Position numbers and translations under genes: made by a program. Of a stretch of DNA of 64,000 nucleotides, positions 38,650 to 51,200 are shown in pieces. The stretch comes from Phorcus lineatus (lineage: Eukaryota; Mollusca; Gastropoda; Trochida; Trochidae). The notes beneath the pieces were generated by a model. That model saw only the letters and a list, made by a program, of their open reading frames with translations, ran no database searches and had not been told where the DNA came from. Position 1 is the stretch's first letter. Each line of letters opens with the position of its first letter. Where the stretch lies: positions 10,729,000-10,792,999 of the forward strand of contig OV121096.1 in assembly GCA_921293015.1 (NCBI GenBank), read 5' to 3'.

Positions 38650-38800
38650 GATAAGAGACATAAAACATGACCCACAGGCATTAGAAATAATAAGCATTCC
38701 TGCCCTCGAGATTTTGCCCTTTGGCCTATGATACATTGCAATCTCGCGGGCAAAGAAATTATTTTCAATGCCCTTTGGTCATGTTTTATCCATAACTTAT
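38650..38800. repeat. Foldback repeat (~60 bp arms)
   Basis: ATAAAACATGACC at 38660 and its complement GGTCATGTTTTAT ending at 38789 are the outer stem. Inner bases (CAGGCATTAGAAATAAT, CCCTCGAGATT) also pair with small bulges. A minus-strand open frame here is simply an effect of the structure. Confidence 0.6.
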
Positions 38801-38905
38801 TTGGAATACATTGGTTAATATCTGTGTAGGTCCAAAATACATAAAGTTAATGTAATAACTCTAAATGTTACTTTGTGAAAACATAATGGTCATCAATGAG
38901 TAACT

Positions 38906-39080
38906 TGAAAGAGACAGTAACTCGAGCTTTTTTTTTCAATTGTTCCCCAATCAACATTATTTATGCAAAATCTATTATATTCAGAAGGTCATTACTCAAT
39001 CTGGTCATCCGGAGTCGACGAAATTATCAAAATAAAGAAAAGAATTATCAGCCATTATGTGTGTGAACACCTTTTAATCT
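38906..39080. repeat. Partial copy of the AAAGGGACAGTAGCACG MITE
   Basis: GAAAGAGACAGTAACTCGAG is a diverged left end; CATTACTCAATCTGGTCATC with CGGAGTCG and GTGTGAACACC inside match other copies. The right end is not recognisable. Confidence 0.45.
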
Positions 39081-40994
39081 TTTGAGGTAGAGAGAGTGGG
39101 TTCAGATAACTTTTATGAACATTGTATGTTCTTTTCATAACTTTTTTTTTATCAAAATACATAATCTTGCAACTGGTATCATTTGTTTTCGTTTTCATAA
39201 GATCACCTTAATTTATCATTTTGAATTATTGAAACTTTAGATTTGAAATTTTGATTTAGAAACTTATATAATGTGTTTCCAGATTTAGTTTTTAACACCG
39301 ATGTTCTGTAAGTACGAGTCACACACATTACTTGCATGTGTCCATTGCTGTTTGTGCAGCTGCATACCAAAAGTTTGTTCACTTACCACTGTATCGTAGT
39401 CCAAATAAAATGTAATCTGGGTTTTGATTGGACATCAATAAAATAACTTCAGCAAAACTGACAATGGATCACCTATTGTTCATGTGTCAAATAGCCATTT
39501 TTTATATATAAATATGTATTGAAGATGATGACATTTTTAGTAACCATTGTTTCATTTTTATATTTAGTGCTACATGTTAAAACCTGTCAAGACATGTTAA
39601 AACCTGTTTGTGGTTGAAAGATTTGACTGACAATGAATGATAATTATCTCAACCGTGACTTGTATTGATTAACATCTTTTCAGATCGTATACCAAACCAT
39701 TAACGAGTTTTTTAAAAAATGGTATTAAATTGAAGGAAGTTTAGTATTCTGTTTATTACTTGACCTCAGTAATCAAGCACGCTTGCAGAAAGTGTACTGA
39801 ACTAAAAATTTCCGCGACTTGTGGCCGCCATTGTGTGCCAATATTGTGAAGTCATAACCACACAATATACTGACGTCATACGTGCAGCGGTATTACACTG
39901 GTTTAATATCGCCGTATAAATATTACTGTAGTATCTTGCAGGGACGAGTAATAAACGTCCATATCAAAACCTACAAGAAAGGAACTCAAAGCTCACGACA
40001 AATGGTCACGATTTCTTCCTTTTTTGAGTTGCATTACGATTCTATTGGAATGAATGCAAGACAAGATTAAATTTTAGTTTATTTAGTACATGGAGCATCT
40101 GAGATCTATGATAAGACACTATACATCTGTCCCTCTCTATGATGGCTCGTCGCCTGCCCGTCTTCAATTTGTCTTCATGATAGATTTCACCTAAACGGTT
40201 TTGAGAGAAAGAACCATTTAAAATTATATCGCAGGGACATTAGATAAATACTTCATTCCTTACAATCAAAAAGAAATTTTAAGAATATTTACAGACTAGA
40301 CAAAATTTATAACAATTACAGATGTACAGAAAAAATACAACATTATTCATTATTTCATGCCTAAAACCAAGTAACTAAATATGTTATAATTATAACCTAA
40401 ATTTGAATACTTTAATCTTCCCTCACATTTAATCAGAGGTTGACAAAGTAAGGCTCATTTCATACAAAATTGTGGGTCTTTTTGCGTTTTTTTGAATATC
40501 TAATACAAATAATGTGAGTCTTTATAGATACCTTTATACTTAATTGAAACAGATAGTTGGCCAAGGGGGTTAAATTGATCATGTAGTTCAACAGCTATGC
40601 TAAATAGAAAGAAAATGGAATATGTTTGAAATTAATTAGATGAGAAAAAGGAGATTTTAACAACTGCTAGAATAATTATACTCTATTTCACCTTAAGGAT
40701 GATTGTCTGTAACAATGTTAAGTTTCAAATGTTTTCAAAATGTCCATGTGTACTTAGATTTAACAGCGATTTTTCTCATTCTTCTCGATTCAGATCACTC
40801 ATCATTTTCGAGAATTTTTTTTTTTGAATAATCAAATCAAGTATTTGATTAAATATTCTTATTACCTGTAATGTTTCCTAGCGATGTAGGTATCTATGAA
40901 GACACACCTAGAAATAGAGCTATGCCCATGGTTAGACTTATGGTACGGTATACTAGTGCTCCAATGGTGTAATGCGCCCAGGCGATTGTCCGTC
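39081..40994. other. Unannotated DNA
   Basis: A small direct repeat ACATGTTAAAACCTGT at about 39571 and 39592 is the only pattern noted; no gene. Confidence 0.45.
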
Positions 40995-41420
40995 AAGGGG
41001 CAGAAGCACGTTTTGTGAAGGTAAGCAATGAAATCTTACGAAAACGAAAGTAAATGTTTCCAAATGCGAGACAATGTCATTTAATCACAAGAACCAGTTA
41101 TGAAACGAACACATTATATAAAATCGCGAAGAATGGCACAGCATTTTGATACATTTGTTGAATTCAATAATTCTAAAGGTGCAGTGGCAGGTTTGTTTTG
41201 GGTTTTTTGGGTTGTTGTTTGTTTGTTTTTTTGGGGGGGGGGGGGGGGGGGTCAATTTTTTCCCAAATAAAGATTTGTTATGCCAAAACCAATATCTTAA
41301 GAGGGTCAAAACATCTCATTACTCAATCTTATCATCCGTAGTCGTAGAAGAAATAATCAAGAACATATTAAGAAAAAAACGCTGGCGGTCACTTTTGTGG
41401 GAATACCTCTTAGTCATAAA
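40995..41420. repeat. Overlapping partial MITE copies with a 19 bp G run
   Basis: CAAGGGGCAGAAGCACGTTT at 40995 and TAAAGGTGCAGTGGCAGG at 41175 are two left ends of the AAAGGGACAGTAGCACG family. CATTACTCAATCTTATCATC, CGTAGTCGTAGAAG and GCTGGCGGTCA at 41320-41390 are interior segments. Between them a T/G-rich stretch runs into 19 consecutive G at 41233-41251. Open frames on both strands cross this area but show no family resemblance. Confidence 0.5.
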
Positions 41421-42108
41421 GTAGAAATATGGATTCGCATATACCTTAAGCCATCTGGGTTCGTTTGTTTTAAAACTGCTCCATTTGATTGAAATATAAT
41501 ACAACAAATATAGGCATTAGTTACTTTCAGGGTAAGCTCGAAAATTACTCGATTTGTTTTTCAAAGCAAACATAGATTTCCGGTCAGAGATAAATTCTCA
41601 CCCTCAGTCACGATCAGCTCAGACTATTATTACTAATCTATCTTCCCGAGGTCGGGGCTTATTAGCAGTGACATTTCTAGTCAGTGATTACAAATAATAC
41701 CATGAAACTACCGTAATAACAGCACGTCAGAGCAATAACAACTTACTGCTCGACAAAATACCTCGACTGATATATTCTCATTAAAGTAATTGCTTCCAGA
41801 TTGTGACAATATGAGTTTAGCGTCACGTTCCCTGATCAAATGATCAGTCACAAATCATTATCCCCTTTATTATATAATGAGCAATAGCAGAATAGGATTT
41901 ATCAGTTAATTGTGAAATTGATCAAGCTACTGTTACGATATCTTGGCAAATAATCCGAGAAAAGAAAAACTGCCTCATGAGAAACCGAATGCCATAATTC
42001 GAAAACAAGGCTAGGGCTATTTCGACATCCAGAAGTAGTATTCGTGTGGCATTCATAAATCAGTAGTGTTTCAAAATCAGGCTTTGCCTTGTTTGAAAAA
42101 GGAATATT

Positions 42109-42324
42109 CCAGTTTAATATATCGCACCAAAAATGTTTTTTTAATTTTGACCTGCTTCATAGAAAGGTCCAATTACATTAAAAAAAAGAAATGATAATTA
42201 TCTATATGTGTGATACCCCAGTTAAATATATCGCACTAAAATATGTTTTTTTTAATTTTGACCTACTTCATAGATAGGTCCAATAACATTTAAAAAGAAA
42301 TGATAATTATCTATTCCATATCAC
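42109..42324. repeat. Tandem duplication, ~110 bp x 2
   Basis: CCAGTTTAATATATCGCACC at 42109 and the related CCAGTTAAATATATCGCACT at 42219 start two adjacent units. Both continue with TTTTTAATTTTGACC, TTCATAGA.AGGTCC and GAAATGATAATTATCTAT. Confidence 0.75.
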
Positions 42325-42889
42325 AGGTAATTTTATCAGGCGGTCTTTGACAAATTTTTCTAGTTGGTCTTTTTTTTTGTCTGGAATGGGTTTCTTGTCA
42401 CAAAATATAATGAAAATTCTTAATTTTTTCTGTGTTAAGTTATCATATTAACGATTTTGGTAGAACAATATGTTTATGTATATAATTATTTGGACTTGTT
42501 TGTCAACATATTGTTTACTGTCCTGTTGTTTATAATAATGATGGTATATGTAGGCTACACTGTTACAGTAATTTTGTCCTTGACTTAGCACTCCTGACCT
42601 TCAGACAAATAATCATTTTAAATGAAAACATATGTTCCCACATGATTATGAGAAATTTGAAATTGGATAAATGGAATGTAATTCCACCCACTGATCTGTT
42701 GCTAAACACCTAAAATGATTATTAAATTTCTCACGGATAAATATCCAAAACATAACTTGTTGTGGCACTTCAGGAAAGAATAATTTATGGTTTTTTTATT
42801 TTATCATCACTCAAAATATATTTTTTACCATGTGTACATCTCTTATTACAAAAAATATTTCCGTTAAACCCTTAACTTTACTTAAAGGT

Positions 42890-43085
42890 CTTTTCCCATG
42901 GTTGAATCAAATACGTCCCTATGTCTTTTAGGGTGGAGCAGATTTCGAACCAACCACAATCATGAGACAATATATCCCTTTGTCATTCTAGGGGGTCGCA
43001 AATTGCTAACCACCCACAAACACGGGATCATTTCGTTATCCCATTGCTTTCAATCGCCCACAATAACAGGATCACCGCTTTATCC
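42890..43085. repeat. Short degenerate tandem repeats (~50-60 bp)
   Basis: Three weak units share the pattern ACCACAATCATGAGA / ACCCACAAACACGGGATC / GCCCACAATAACAGGATC followed by a TTATCCC(a/t)TTG-type stretch. The plus-strand frame crossing it has no recognisable features. Confidence 0.35.
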
Positions 43086-43977
43086 AATTTAACCGACAAC
43101 CGGTAAAAGTGCTTTCTTATCAGTTGGTTGTTTCCAGTAGCTAATGTTATAATGAGTTTACAAAGGTCGACAGTTGATGGAATGGTATTGACTCTCTTCA
43201 AATAAATATGGTCGTATTTAGATAATTATCACATGGATTCAAATCTTTGGTTGAACTCAGTGCTTTTGCCATATCAGGGCCAAAAATCAAATAAGCTGAA
43301 TTAATTCATTCAAAAGAGTAAAACAAATTTAGTACTCGATGATTAGATAGCGGCAAGGAACTTGTAAGTCATGGATCGACTGTGGAAGATATAGTGGATT
43401 TCAACGAAGTGACTAATGATGTCAAATATAAAAACTCACGGGGATAACCGTAAAAGATTACCGAGGCTCATCATGCATATGTTTACTTTTAGCAAAGATT
43501 GTTGATATATTTGATGTCAGACAACACGAGGGTGAGATTCTTTATATCATCCATTTTTTCATACAATTTCATGAATTTGTGGAGAATGCACTGCCCCTAG
43601 CGTCCCAATGCGGTGACGTCGTATCATTGAAATGTCGTCATTGTTATGACGCCATATTAGAGTATTACCTGATGACGTTAAACAACTGTGATGCCAAGAA
43701 TTTGACGGTGGCAGGACATCTACTGTCAAAACGATATCTCCAAAGGGATTACGTTTAATCTTCTACAAGTGATATCTCTCATGGAACATAATTTTGGAGT
43801 TTTGATACTTAAACTGGTAGCTGTTTTACCATCCTGTATATGTCTCATAATTAAGTATAAAAGTCGAGAGTTTGATAAAAAAAATTCATCATGAAAAAAT
43901 AATCATGAATTTGGTAAATCATAGTTTTCTCTAGTGGTGACATATTTTCAATATCAGCACAATGACTTTGGTTCATT

Positions 43978-44055
43978 TCAATGCGAGCTACCGTACTTCG
44001 TCGTCTGTGACGTCATAAAACCATTGTTTGTGACATTATCGTAGCGGGCCGTCTC
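43978..44055. repeat. CRE-containing repeat, copy 1
   Basis: TTCGTCGTCTGTGACGTCAT then ATTGTTTGTGACATTATCGT is the inverted counterpart of 48920-49000. Both copies contain TGACGTCA, the cAMP-response-element palindrome. Confidence 0.45.
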
Positions 44056-44869
44056 TAGGGAAGAAAGCATTATTTAAATATTTCAAAGAAATAAATCATA
44101 ACACGCGGAAGTGTGTCATATGCCTTTCACAAAATTCGTGTGTTTTTTTTTATAACACTCGCTCTCGCTCGGGTTATACAAAACATTATTCTTTTCGCTA
44201 TGAAACACTTCCTCCCCTAATAACCTCTATTTTCGTAGATGAAAAAAACAAATATTATCGTGTTAAAGATGACGAATAACATTTACTAAATTTGGAAGGG
44301 GGGAGGGAGGGGGGATTAGATTGTATTAACGATATCGCCATTACTAATAGTCAGTAATAAGATATTCAAAGAACATTATTCCGTTAAGTTTTGAAGACGG
44401 ATCTGACATAGTCAATTCATGTATGGCCACGTGCATATTCTCTTTTACTACCTTCAACTTGCATAACCTTGTCAAAAGATTATGAAATAGAGAGTCATTT
44501 CATGAAATAGGCAGTCATTGTATGAGAGACAGAGCATTTCTTAGTATTTTATTTCAAATGATGATCTGAAACAATAACTTACCTTGCCAATTTCTAAAAA
44601 CACTGAATACCATTAACAGATGTTTTGTACCTCGTCATATATACACGAATTCAATTTTAGAGAAAGTCAGGAAAAAGCAAACATGTTGAACGTCAGAGGC
44701 TGTGGTTATAATGAATAACGCCACATCGGAAATTTACACACTATACAAATATCCATTGGAAATATTAGATTTTATCTAAGGGCAATAAATTCTAAGTAAT
44801 GTTTTCGAATTTTAAGGTACAATTTTTTACAGTTTAGAAAACACGCGTAACGTAAAATTCTTTTAGTGC

Positions 44870-44877
44870 TATAAATA
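44870..44877 (+). promoter_or_regulatory. Candidate TATA box of the AChBP-like gene
   Basis: TATAAATA lies 330 bp upstream of the proposed start codon at 45200, within a GC-richer patch (GATTCGGGTGACGTTTCGTC just downstream). If used, transcription would start around 44900, giving a 5' leader of about 300 nt. No transcript evidence is available. Confidence 0.4.
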
Positions 44878-45199
44878 GATTCGGGTGACGTTTCGTCTCT
44901 CTATCTTCGTTATTCATTCATAACAGTACAAAGAGTGGAAATATGTCGCTCAAATGAAAGTTAGTGAACATGGCAAATTGCGAGAAATTGGCATTTGCAG
45001 GAAATACTTGACGAAATAAATGACTCTTCACTACAGAGTTTTAAAAAACAGGAAGAGCTCGACTGTCTATGACCTTTCAAAATGTCATAATGAACTTAAA
45101 AAGCGGAAGCTATCTCACGCTTATATTCAAAGCGTTTTGAGACTCGCACGATTCGTAACTTGTACGATCCCACGTATGTTTGGATCAAACTTTTCAAAC

Positions 45200-45242
45200 A
45201 TGAAATGCCTATTTCTTATTGTTGGTCTTTCATTGACCTACG
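45200..45242 (+). CDS. AChBP-like exon 1: signal peptide
   Basis: MKCLFLIVGLSLTY, ending one base into a codon, then the donor GTGAGT. A Met at 45176-45178 (MFGSNFSNMKCLF) lies in the same frame; the 45200 start is preferred because the hydrophobic core then begins at the N-terminus. The short 5' exon followed by a ~0.8 kb intron suits a secreted Cys-loop protein. Confidence 0.75.
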
Positions 45243-48200
45243 GTGAGTAGTATCCTTTAAATATTTATTTTAAGTGGGTTTTTTTATTTACCTTATTTAA
45301 AACCTTATTTCTGTATCAAATAACAGTACATGGAATTGTATATCATTACTTAAAAATATTTGATCTTGTTATCTGAACTTTTTTCAGAGGTTTGTCATAA
45401 TCAAATTCATAACATTTCATGTATTTAAAAAAAACCGGGTTTTTTAAAGACACATTTCACGTTATATTTTCCATTAAGACCTGAACGATGTCTAGTCTTT
45501 CCTTGTAAATCAACTAATTTTATTTATTTTACGAGTCTATATATTATTATTTTTATCGGGACTCAAATTATGAAACCGAATCCTTACTGTAAGAATGTGT
45601 CGTGACAATGTTTAAATGATATTTGAATGTAAGTAATATTTCGAAGCCTCGATGTGCGCTTTATGTATACAAGGCATTTTCAAAAACGCTAATCCCTGTA
45701 TATCTTTTAATATCTTATTTTTTTATCTAAACATGTAGCTAAGTATTTGTTTCGTGCAGTGTTCTGGTTTGAATAACTAAAAAACTAAACTAAAAAAGCA
45801 CAAAAAAAATTTAAATCATAATGAATAATGGTACATGTGACTTAAATGAGACATTCAACCAAAATTTATACCAAAGAAATTTATGTTTATTGATTAATGG
45901 ATTTGGCAATTGATATGACTGTTTGGTAAGATCAGATTTTATAAAAATGAGTTGTCAACTTATCATTATATGTTTGTCGTGGTTTTCTGGAATGCTTAAT
46001 GATATCATCTTATTGCGTAATTACTTCATTATGACATGTTTTAAGTTTCAGTTGAAGGGCAGATATATGACCGGCTTTATGCCAACCTGATGAAGAATTA
46101 CAACCCTGATACTATTCCTATGTCGTCTCCTAACGCATCTGTCGTCCTCAAGTTAGGTGTGTCACTCGTCAATGTTAAGTCGATTGTGAGTATTGTGATT
46201 TCTATGATCAAAATGTTTTATTAAATTCAAAATAAATCTCGCCATTGAAATTTGCAACTTTCCATGATTACGATTATATGCAAAAATGGTTATACGGTAA
46301 CCGAAAGTGAGCGCAGCTTGTATATCTCTATTCATTCTCTCTCCACAGAGGTTGCTCCGTCATAAATTCCTATACGAACCTCAGTTCTAATACGAGCGTT
46401 TCGCGGTCTAGATACGTAGAAGCATTGGGAGTTAGTTGTGTAGTCAGCGACGCCGTTTCATAGGTGATCATTAGAGAAGCAACATTTATATCTGTCTGCT
46501 CCGGGAAAGCTAAACTTTATTCGAATGGTATTTTTGCCTTTGAGCATTTCATTTATAGAACATAGCCTTATTATTTGCATGGGTAACAAAAAGTAGGTTA
46601 TCTATGCCTGCGGTGTTTCAGTGGCAGAAATATTACTAGGTAGTTCATTTTGCAGTGTTTTTCCGCTGCGGGGAGTTGCCGGAAGCCCGGAAAAAGCTCG
46701 TATAAAAATAGAGGTTACTAAAGACATTTATGACTGAGCTACCTCTGCGATGATAAAATGATCACTACTCAACGTTTAAGTTTTTTTCACAAAGTGAAAC
46801 CTTCTTTGCTTGTTTGAAAATCTCAAGGGTAGGCCTTTCATTACTACACGTTTATTACTGTCAGAGCATTTCACTCGACTAGCGTATATATTGCCATAGA
46901 GACTGATTCATAGACAATCAAATTATGTAATGACGTAACATGGGTCAATGGTAATTTGGGTTTATGTAAATGGTTTGCATGGGTGTTTTTAACAATCAAT
47001 AATATGGGTACAGTGCCCCTACCTCTATATGATAAACACCAAAACATTATCTACAGATTGATTCTAGGTGTCTAGTCATAGATTTTGCACAGCAGAACAT
47101 AATTACTAATTCTATCAAATGATTTATTTGGCCTAGAAATATTGACAAATGTTGTTTTTTTTAGCGAGGCGAGTGCTTGAAAATTCAGCTACGGGGGCAA
47201 AACTGGTCAAAATAATATTCAGTAACTTGAGGGTTATTATTGATGTCTTAATCTGTATCGTGACTTTTCAAATATATGTTAAGTTCAACAATGTGTGAAA
47301 TCAAACCAGGACACAGATACGGGCGATGCCAACATTGTCGTATGGTTGCACTACACTTGGACCGATGGCAGACTTACTTGGTCCAGAAAAAAATACGACA
47401 ACATAGATACAATTCGTCTCGAGCCAAACCGAATCTGGAGACCCGACATTGAGATTTATGATGGGTAGGTTGATATCTAACATCATATAGGGAGTGCGAC
47501 AGGGTTATATACTGTCATGTCGCACATTGCATGTTTTAAAATTAATATTGATGAAAGCAGAAACGAAACCATTAAGTTATGCTATACTGAAATATAGATT
47601 TGTATTATTTTATTTGTATTTAAGAAAGGAAAGGTGTAATCTTTAAAAAAAGGTGGTCTAAACGTAAAATATTGTGAAAAAGGGCAAAAAGATATTATTA
47701 AGCACAGGTTATTGAAAATATTCAATATTTCAAAGTACATGGTATAAAGCATTTGTTCTGACAAATTCATAAATCTTCATTTTAAGTTGTTTAGAGTCAT
47801 AGTCATTCGCCAAAAACGCAACAAGGGCTTAACGTGTTTAATAACTGAAATATTGTTCAAAGCACGTTAAAACCCAACTCACTCACTAATTCAAGCAAGC
47901 GCCTGTTCATTTCACATACGTGCGTCAAATGCACGGGATCTTCTGTCTGGTCGCCAGACTTGTCTTGACAGTCACACACACGCTAGGCAGCCGAATGGTT
48001 AAGGCAGCAGACGATTTGCATTTCTTTAGTTATTTAGATAGACTTGATTGTTCTTATTCGAAAAAGGACAAAAGTCATTTATTGATATTCGGTGTCTCAT
48101 TCCCTAGAGACAAACAGTACATACGGCTCACTTGCAGCTATGCCGTATTAGATGCCAGTGCTGAGCTAAAATACTGTTTATAGTTATTTTTTAGATAACA

Positions 48201-51200
48201 AATAGACTTTGCGATATAACAGAAGGGTACAGATTACCATTAGCTCATATTAGGTTTATTCACAGAACATATATTTTAAATCACACTTAGCTCATTTAGT
48301 TCCTTGACTTACGCAAAAAAGAGATTCACGTTTAGCGCAGTGGTTAGCGCGTCCGGCTTCGAATCATGAGGTCCGTGGTTCGAATCCCGCCAGGGGCTCA
48401 GCAACTTTGTCTGCAGTAGAGAACTGTTCTACACGCAGTCAGGTTTGGGTGCAATGCTACACTGAACTTCAGCGCAGTAACACCCATGGTTCGCTTGTTC
48501 AAGCCGATGCTCGCAGGTTTCACCGCAATGCATAGCCACAATGGTGTTGTGGGCTTTCTCCCTGCAATAATACTAGCAGCCGCGATATAAGTGAAATACT
48601 CTTGAAAGCGGCGTTAAACACTAACTCATCTCACCTCATTCATTAAGCTTCCTCTGCAAAACAGCATTTCCTCCCCTGATGAGGAATCTTAAAATGCGCT
48701 GAAACTGCAACACAAAGCAGTATGCTCATAGTGCTATACTCTGTCCATACGCGACGATGATGTCAATAAATACAAAACCCACCCTGGCGCCATTCGATTC
48801 TCTTCTTTTTTATATACAATTCTCAACTATGACAATTACATACATAGATATACTTTCCTTATTACCGATGCTATTACTTCTTTATCGTATGGAAATAGTC
48901 ACAAAATGGCCTGTTAACTTTGCGATGGCCGACTACAGTGACGTCACGAACAATGATTTAATGACGTCACAGACGAAGAAATCCTTTTACTCGCGCTGAA
49001 ACAATCGTTGTTAGGCAAAAGTGATATGTGCACATGTGCTCATATTGAGGTAATGTGGGGTGATTTGGGGTTTAACGCCGCTGACACCATTATGGCTATG
49101 CATTGCGGTGAAACCTATGAGCATCGGCTGGAACTAGCGAACCATGGTTGATACCGCACTGTAGAGTAGCATTGCACCCAAACCTTTCTCCGTGTAGAAC
49201 AGCTCTCTACTGCAGACAAAGTTGGCGGGGTTCGAACCACGGAGCTCTTGATCTGAAGCGCTAACCACTGCGCTTATCCTGCCCCCTGCTCGTATTGAAA
49301 ATATATCACTTATGTACATTATATTGGTAAACAAAGCTTATTATTGTCAGGTTTCATACTTAAGGTATATTGGAAAAGGTTTTCCTAATCAGATTAATTT
49401 TGCCAAAACATAGCCGATACATCGAGTCGCCATAAATTGATCATCGCCAGACTGCTTCCGCTAACGGTGCTCACTTCTATCTAAAACATTACAATAATAT
49501 AAAAATGAATTTATATAAGCCCAAAACTAAATTGTGACATAAGGTATCAGTAGTTGAATTTATCCTTATCTATTTAGAGCTAAATGATTATGTAGTAAAT
49601 AATGACCCGGTGCCGAGCGGTTATGGTAAATAAAGTCGCGAGGGCGTAGCCCGAGCCGAGTTTATTGCCATAACGCGAGGTAATCGGGTCATTATTTGGC
49701 TTACACTTCCGCGGAACATTCGTAAAATAATTTTAAAATTGCATTTATAAACGTTATATTTTTACAATTTGTAGCTTTATGTTTTCTGACCGAACGAGTC
49801 CTATAGAATATTTACAATACACGCCTGCTTTAGATTTTAAAGCTAAAAACTAGATCCTTTACATCAGAAATATACAAAACATATTTCCTATATAGATATA
49901 CAGGGGGAAATTAGTGTATACATGACACAACAGAAAGTTCCTCTGCTGACATGGATCCTCGTTAGCTCAAGTGGTAGAGGTGCTGCTTAGCAACAGAGAA
50001 GTCCCGGGTTCGAATCCCACTGACGCCCTATTTACATCTTATATTTCTAGCTTGATGAAATTTCAAAATTTTACAAGACCATTTGTTTGTAGACATTGAA
50101 CATCTCATAACCGACCCAGGTGTGTAATAACTGAAATGTTGTTAGAAAAAACGCGTTAAACTCCAACTCATGTACTCACTCAAAACCGAACATGGTAGTT
50201 AAAAGATATCCAACCTACGCACATGGTGGTTATGGCATATAACCTTCAAATAAAACAAAGGAAATAACTTCCCAAGGGGTGTAAAATGAAATTAAACTAA
50301 TTTCAAATCAAGCTGACGTCATGTCTTAGGTAACCGTCTGGCGAAAAGGATATGTTCATGTCATATCGTTTTTCAATTTCATATTATATTAAGGTAACAT
50401 TTTATATAAACAAGTTCTTTAGGCGTGTAATACTTTACATTATTACCAACAAGCGTAAATGAATTAAATTAAATTAAAGAAATTGCAAGTTGAAACTGCT
50501 CTCAAGTTCTCTGATAGAAAATGTTTTGCCAATTTTGATTAGAAGTATGGGGGTGTAAACATCAGAAAATTATTTGAACTTGGTTCCAGGTCATTCCAAT
50601 GTCAGAATTATGATCTAGACAGTATTTTCGAAGCTCTCTTAATGCAAACAATATCGTTTCATACATTTTCAGTGGCTTAAGACTATCTTAACACTAAGAT
50701 AGCTTAGAAATTCTAGGCCCTTAGTTTTTGGCCATGATCCACATTTGCGAATCAGAGAGCAAAATATTGTTAAACTTGGGACCACACTATCTGTAGTGTA
50801 CGAACTTTTGTGTTTTTTACGAGTCCCATGCGTGATGTGAACCCAGATAGTCAGAATCGGAGGATGAACACGTGGCTACATACCGGGAAGTAGATATTTG
50901 TGATGTTTATAACAACAAGTAAGGGCGGCGCATAGGGATTTTCTGGTCGACTTCCCCTTTAGGAAGAATGGGAATAATCTGTGCTTATAAGCATGCGGGT
51001 AACACCAAATTCGCAAATGGAAATAAAACGAAATTGAAATCGAAATGAGACGGCATCTCCATAAGCTAAAACGCTCATGGTACAGCATATTCTTCACTGT
51101 GTCGAACGTTGGCATATTTTCGACAAGCGACCGGCTTTCGGCTGTCCACGGCCCTTCCTGCATCGATAGTAGCTCCTCGTTGAAAAGGTTGGCATTGGTG

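Larger units (their letters stand above)
41421..44869. other. Upstream region of the AChBP-like gene
   Basis: Besides the small repeats listed separately there is a palindromic ATAACACTCGCTCTCGCTCG then GGTTATA at about 44152 and a G-rich patch at 44297-44313. No further exon was recognised. Confidence 0.4.

Noticed and set aside
41085-41424. Overlapping open frames on both strands with Gly- or Pro-rich stretches
   Set aside because: They exist only because of the G homopolymer; codons outside it show no constraint.
45020-45199. In-frame N-terminal extension of the AChBP-like protein from an upstream ATG
   Set aside because: The added residues are basic and polar and would bury the signal peptide; the start at 45200 gives a normal secreted precursor of expected length.
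48331-48400. Possible functional tRNA gene
   Set aside because: A and B boxes are present but the acceptor stem does not pair and the same head recurs in four SINEs.
49953-50026. Possible functional tRNA gene
   Set aside because: Acceptor ends do not pair and the segment is part of a dispersed repeat.
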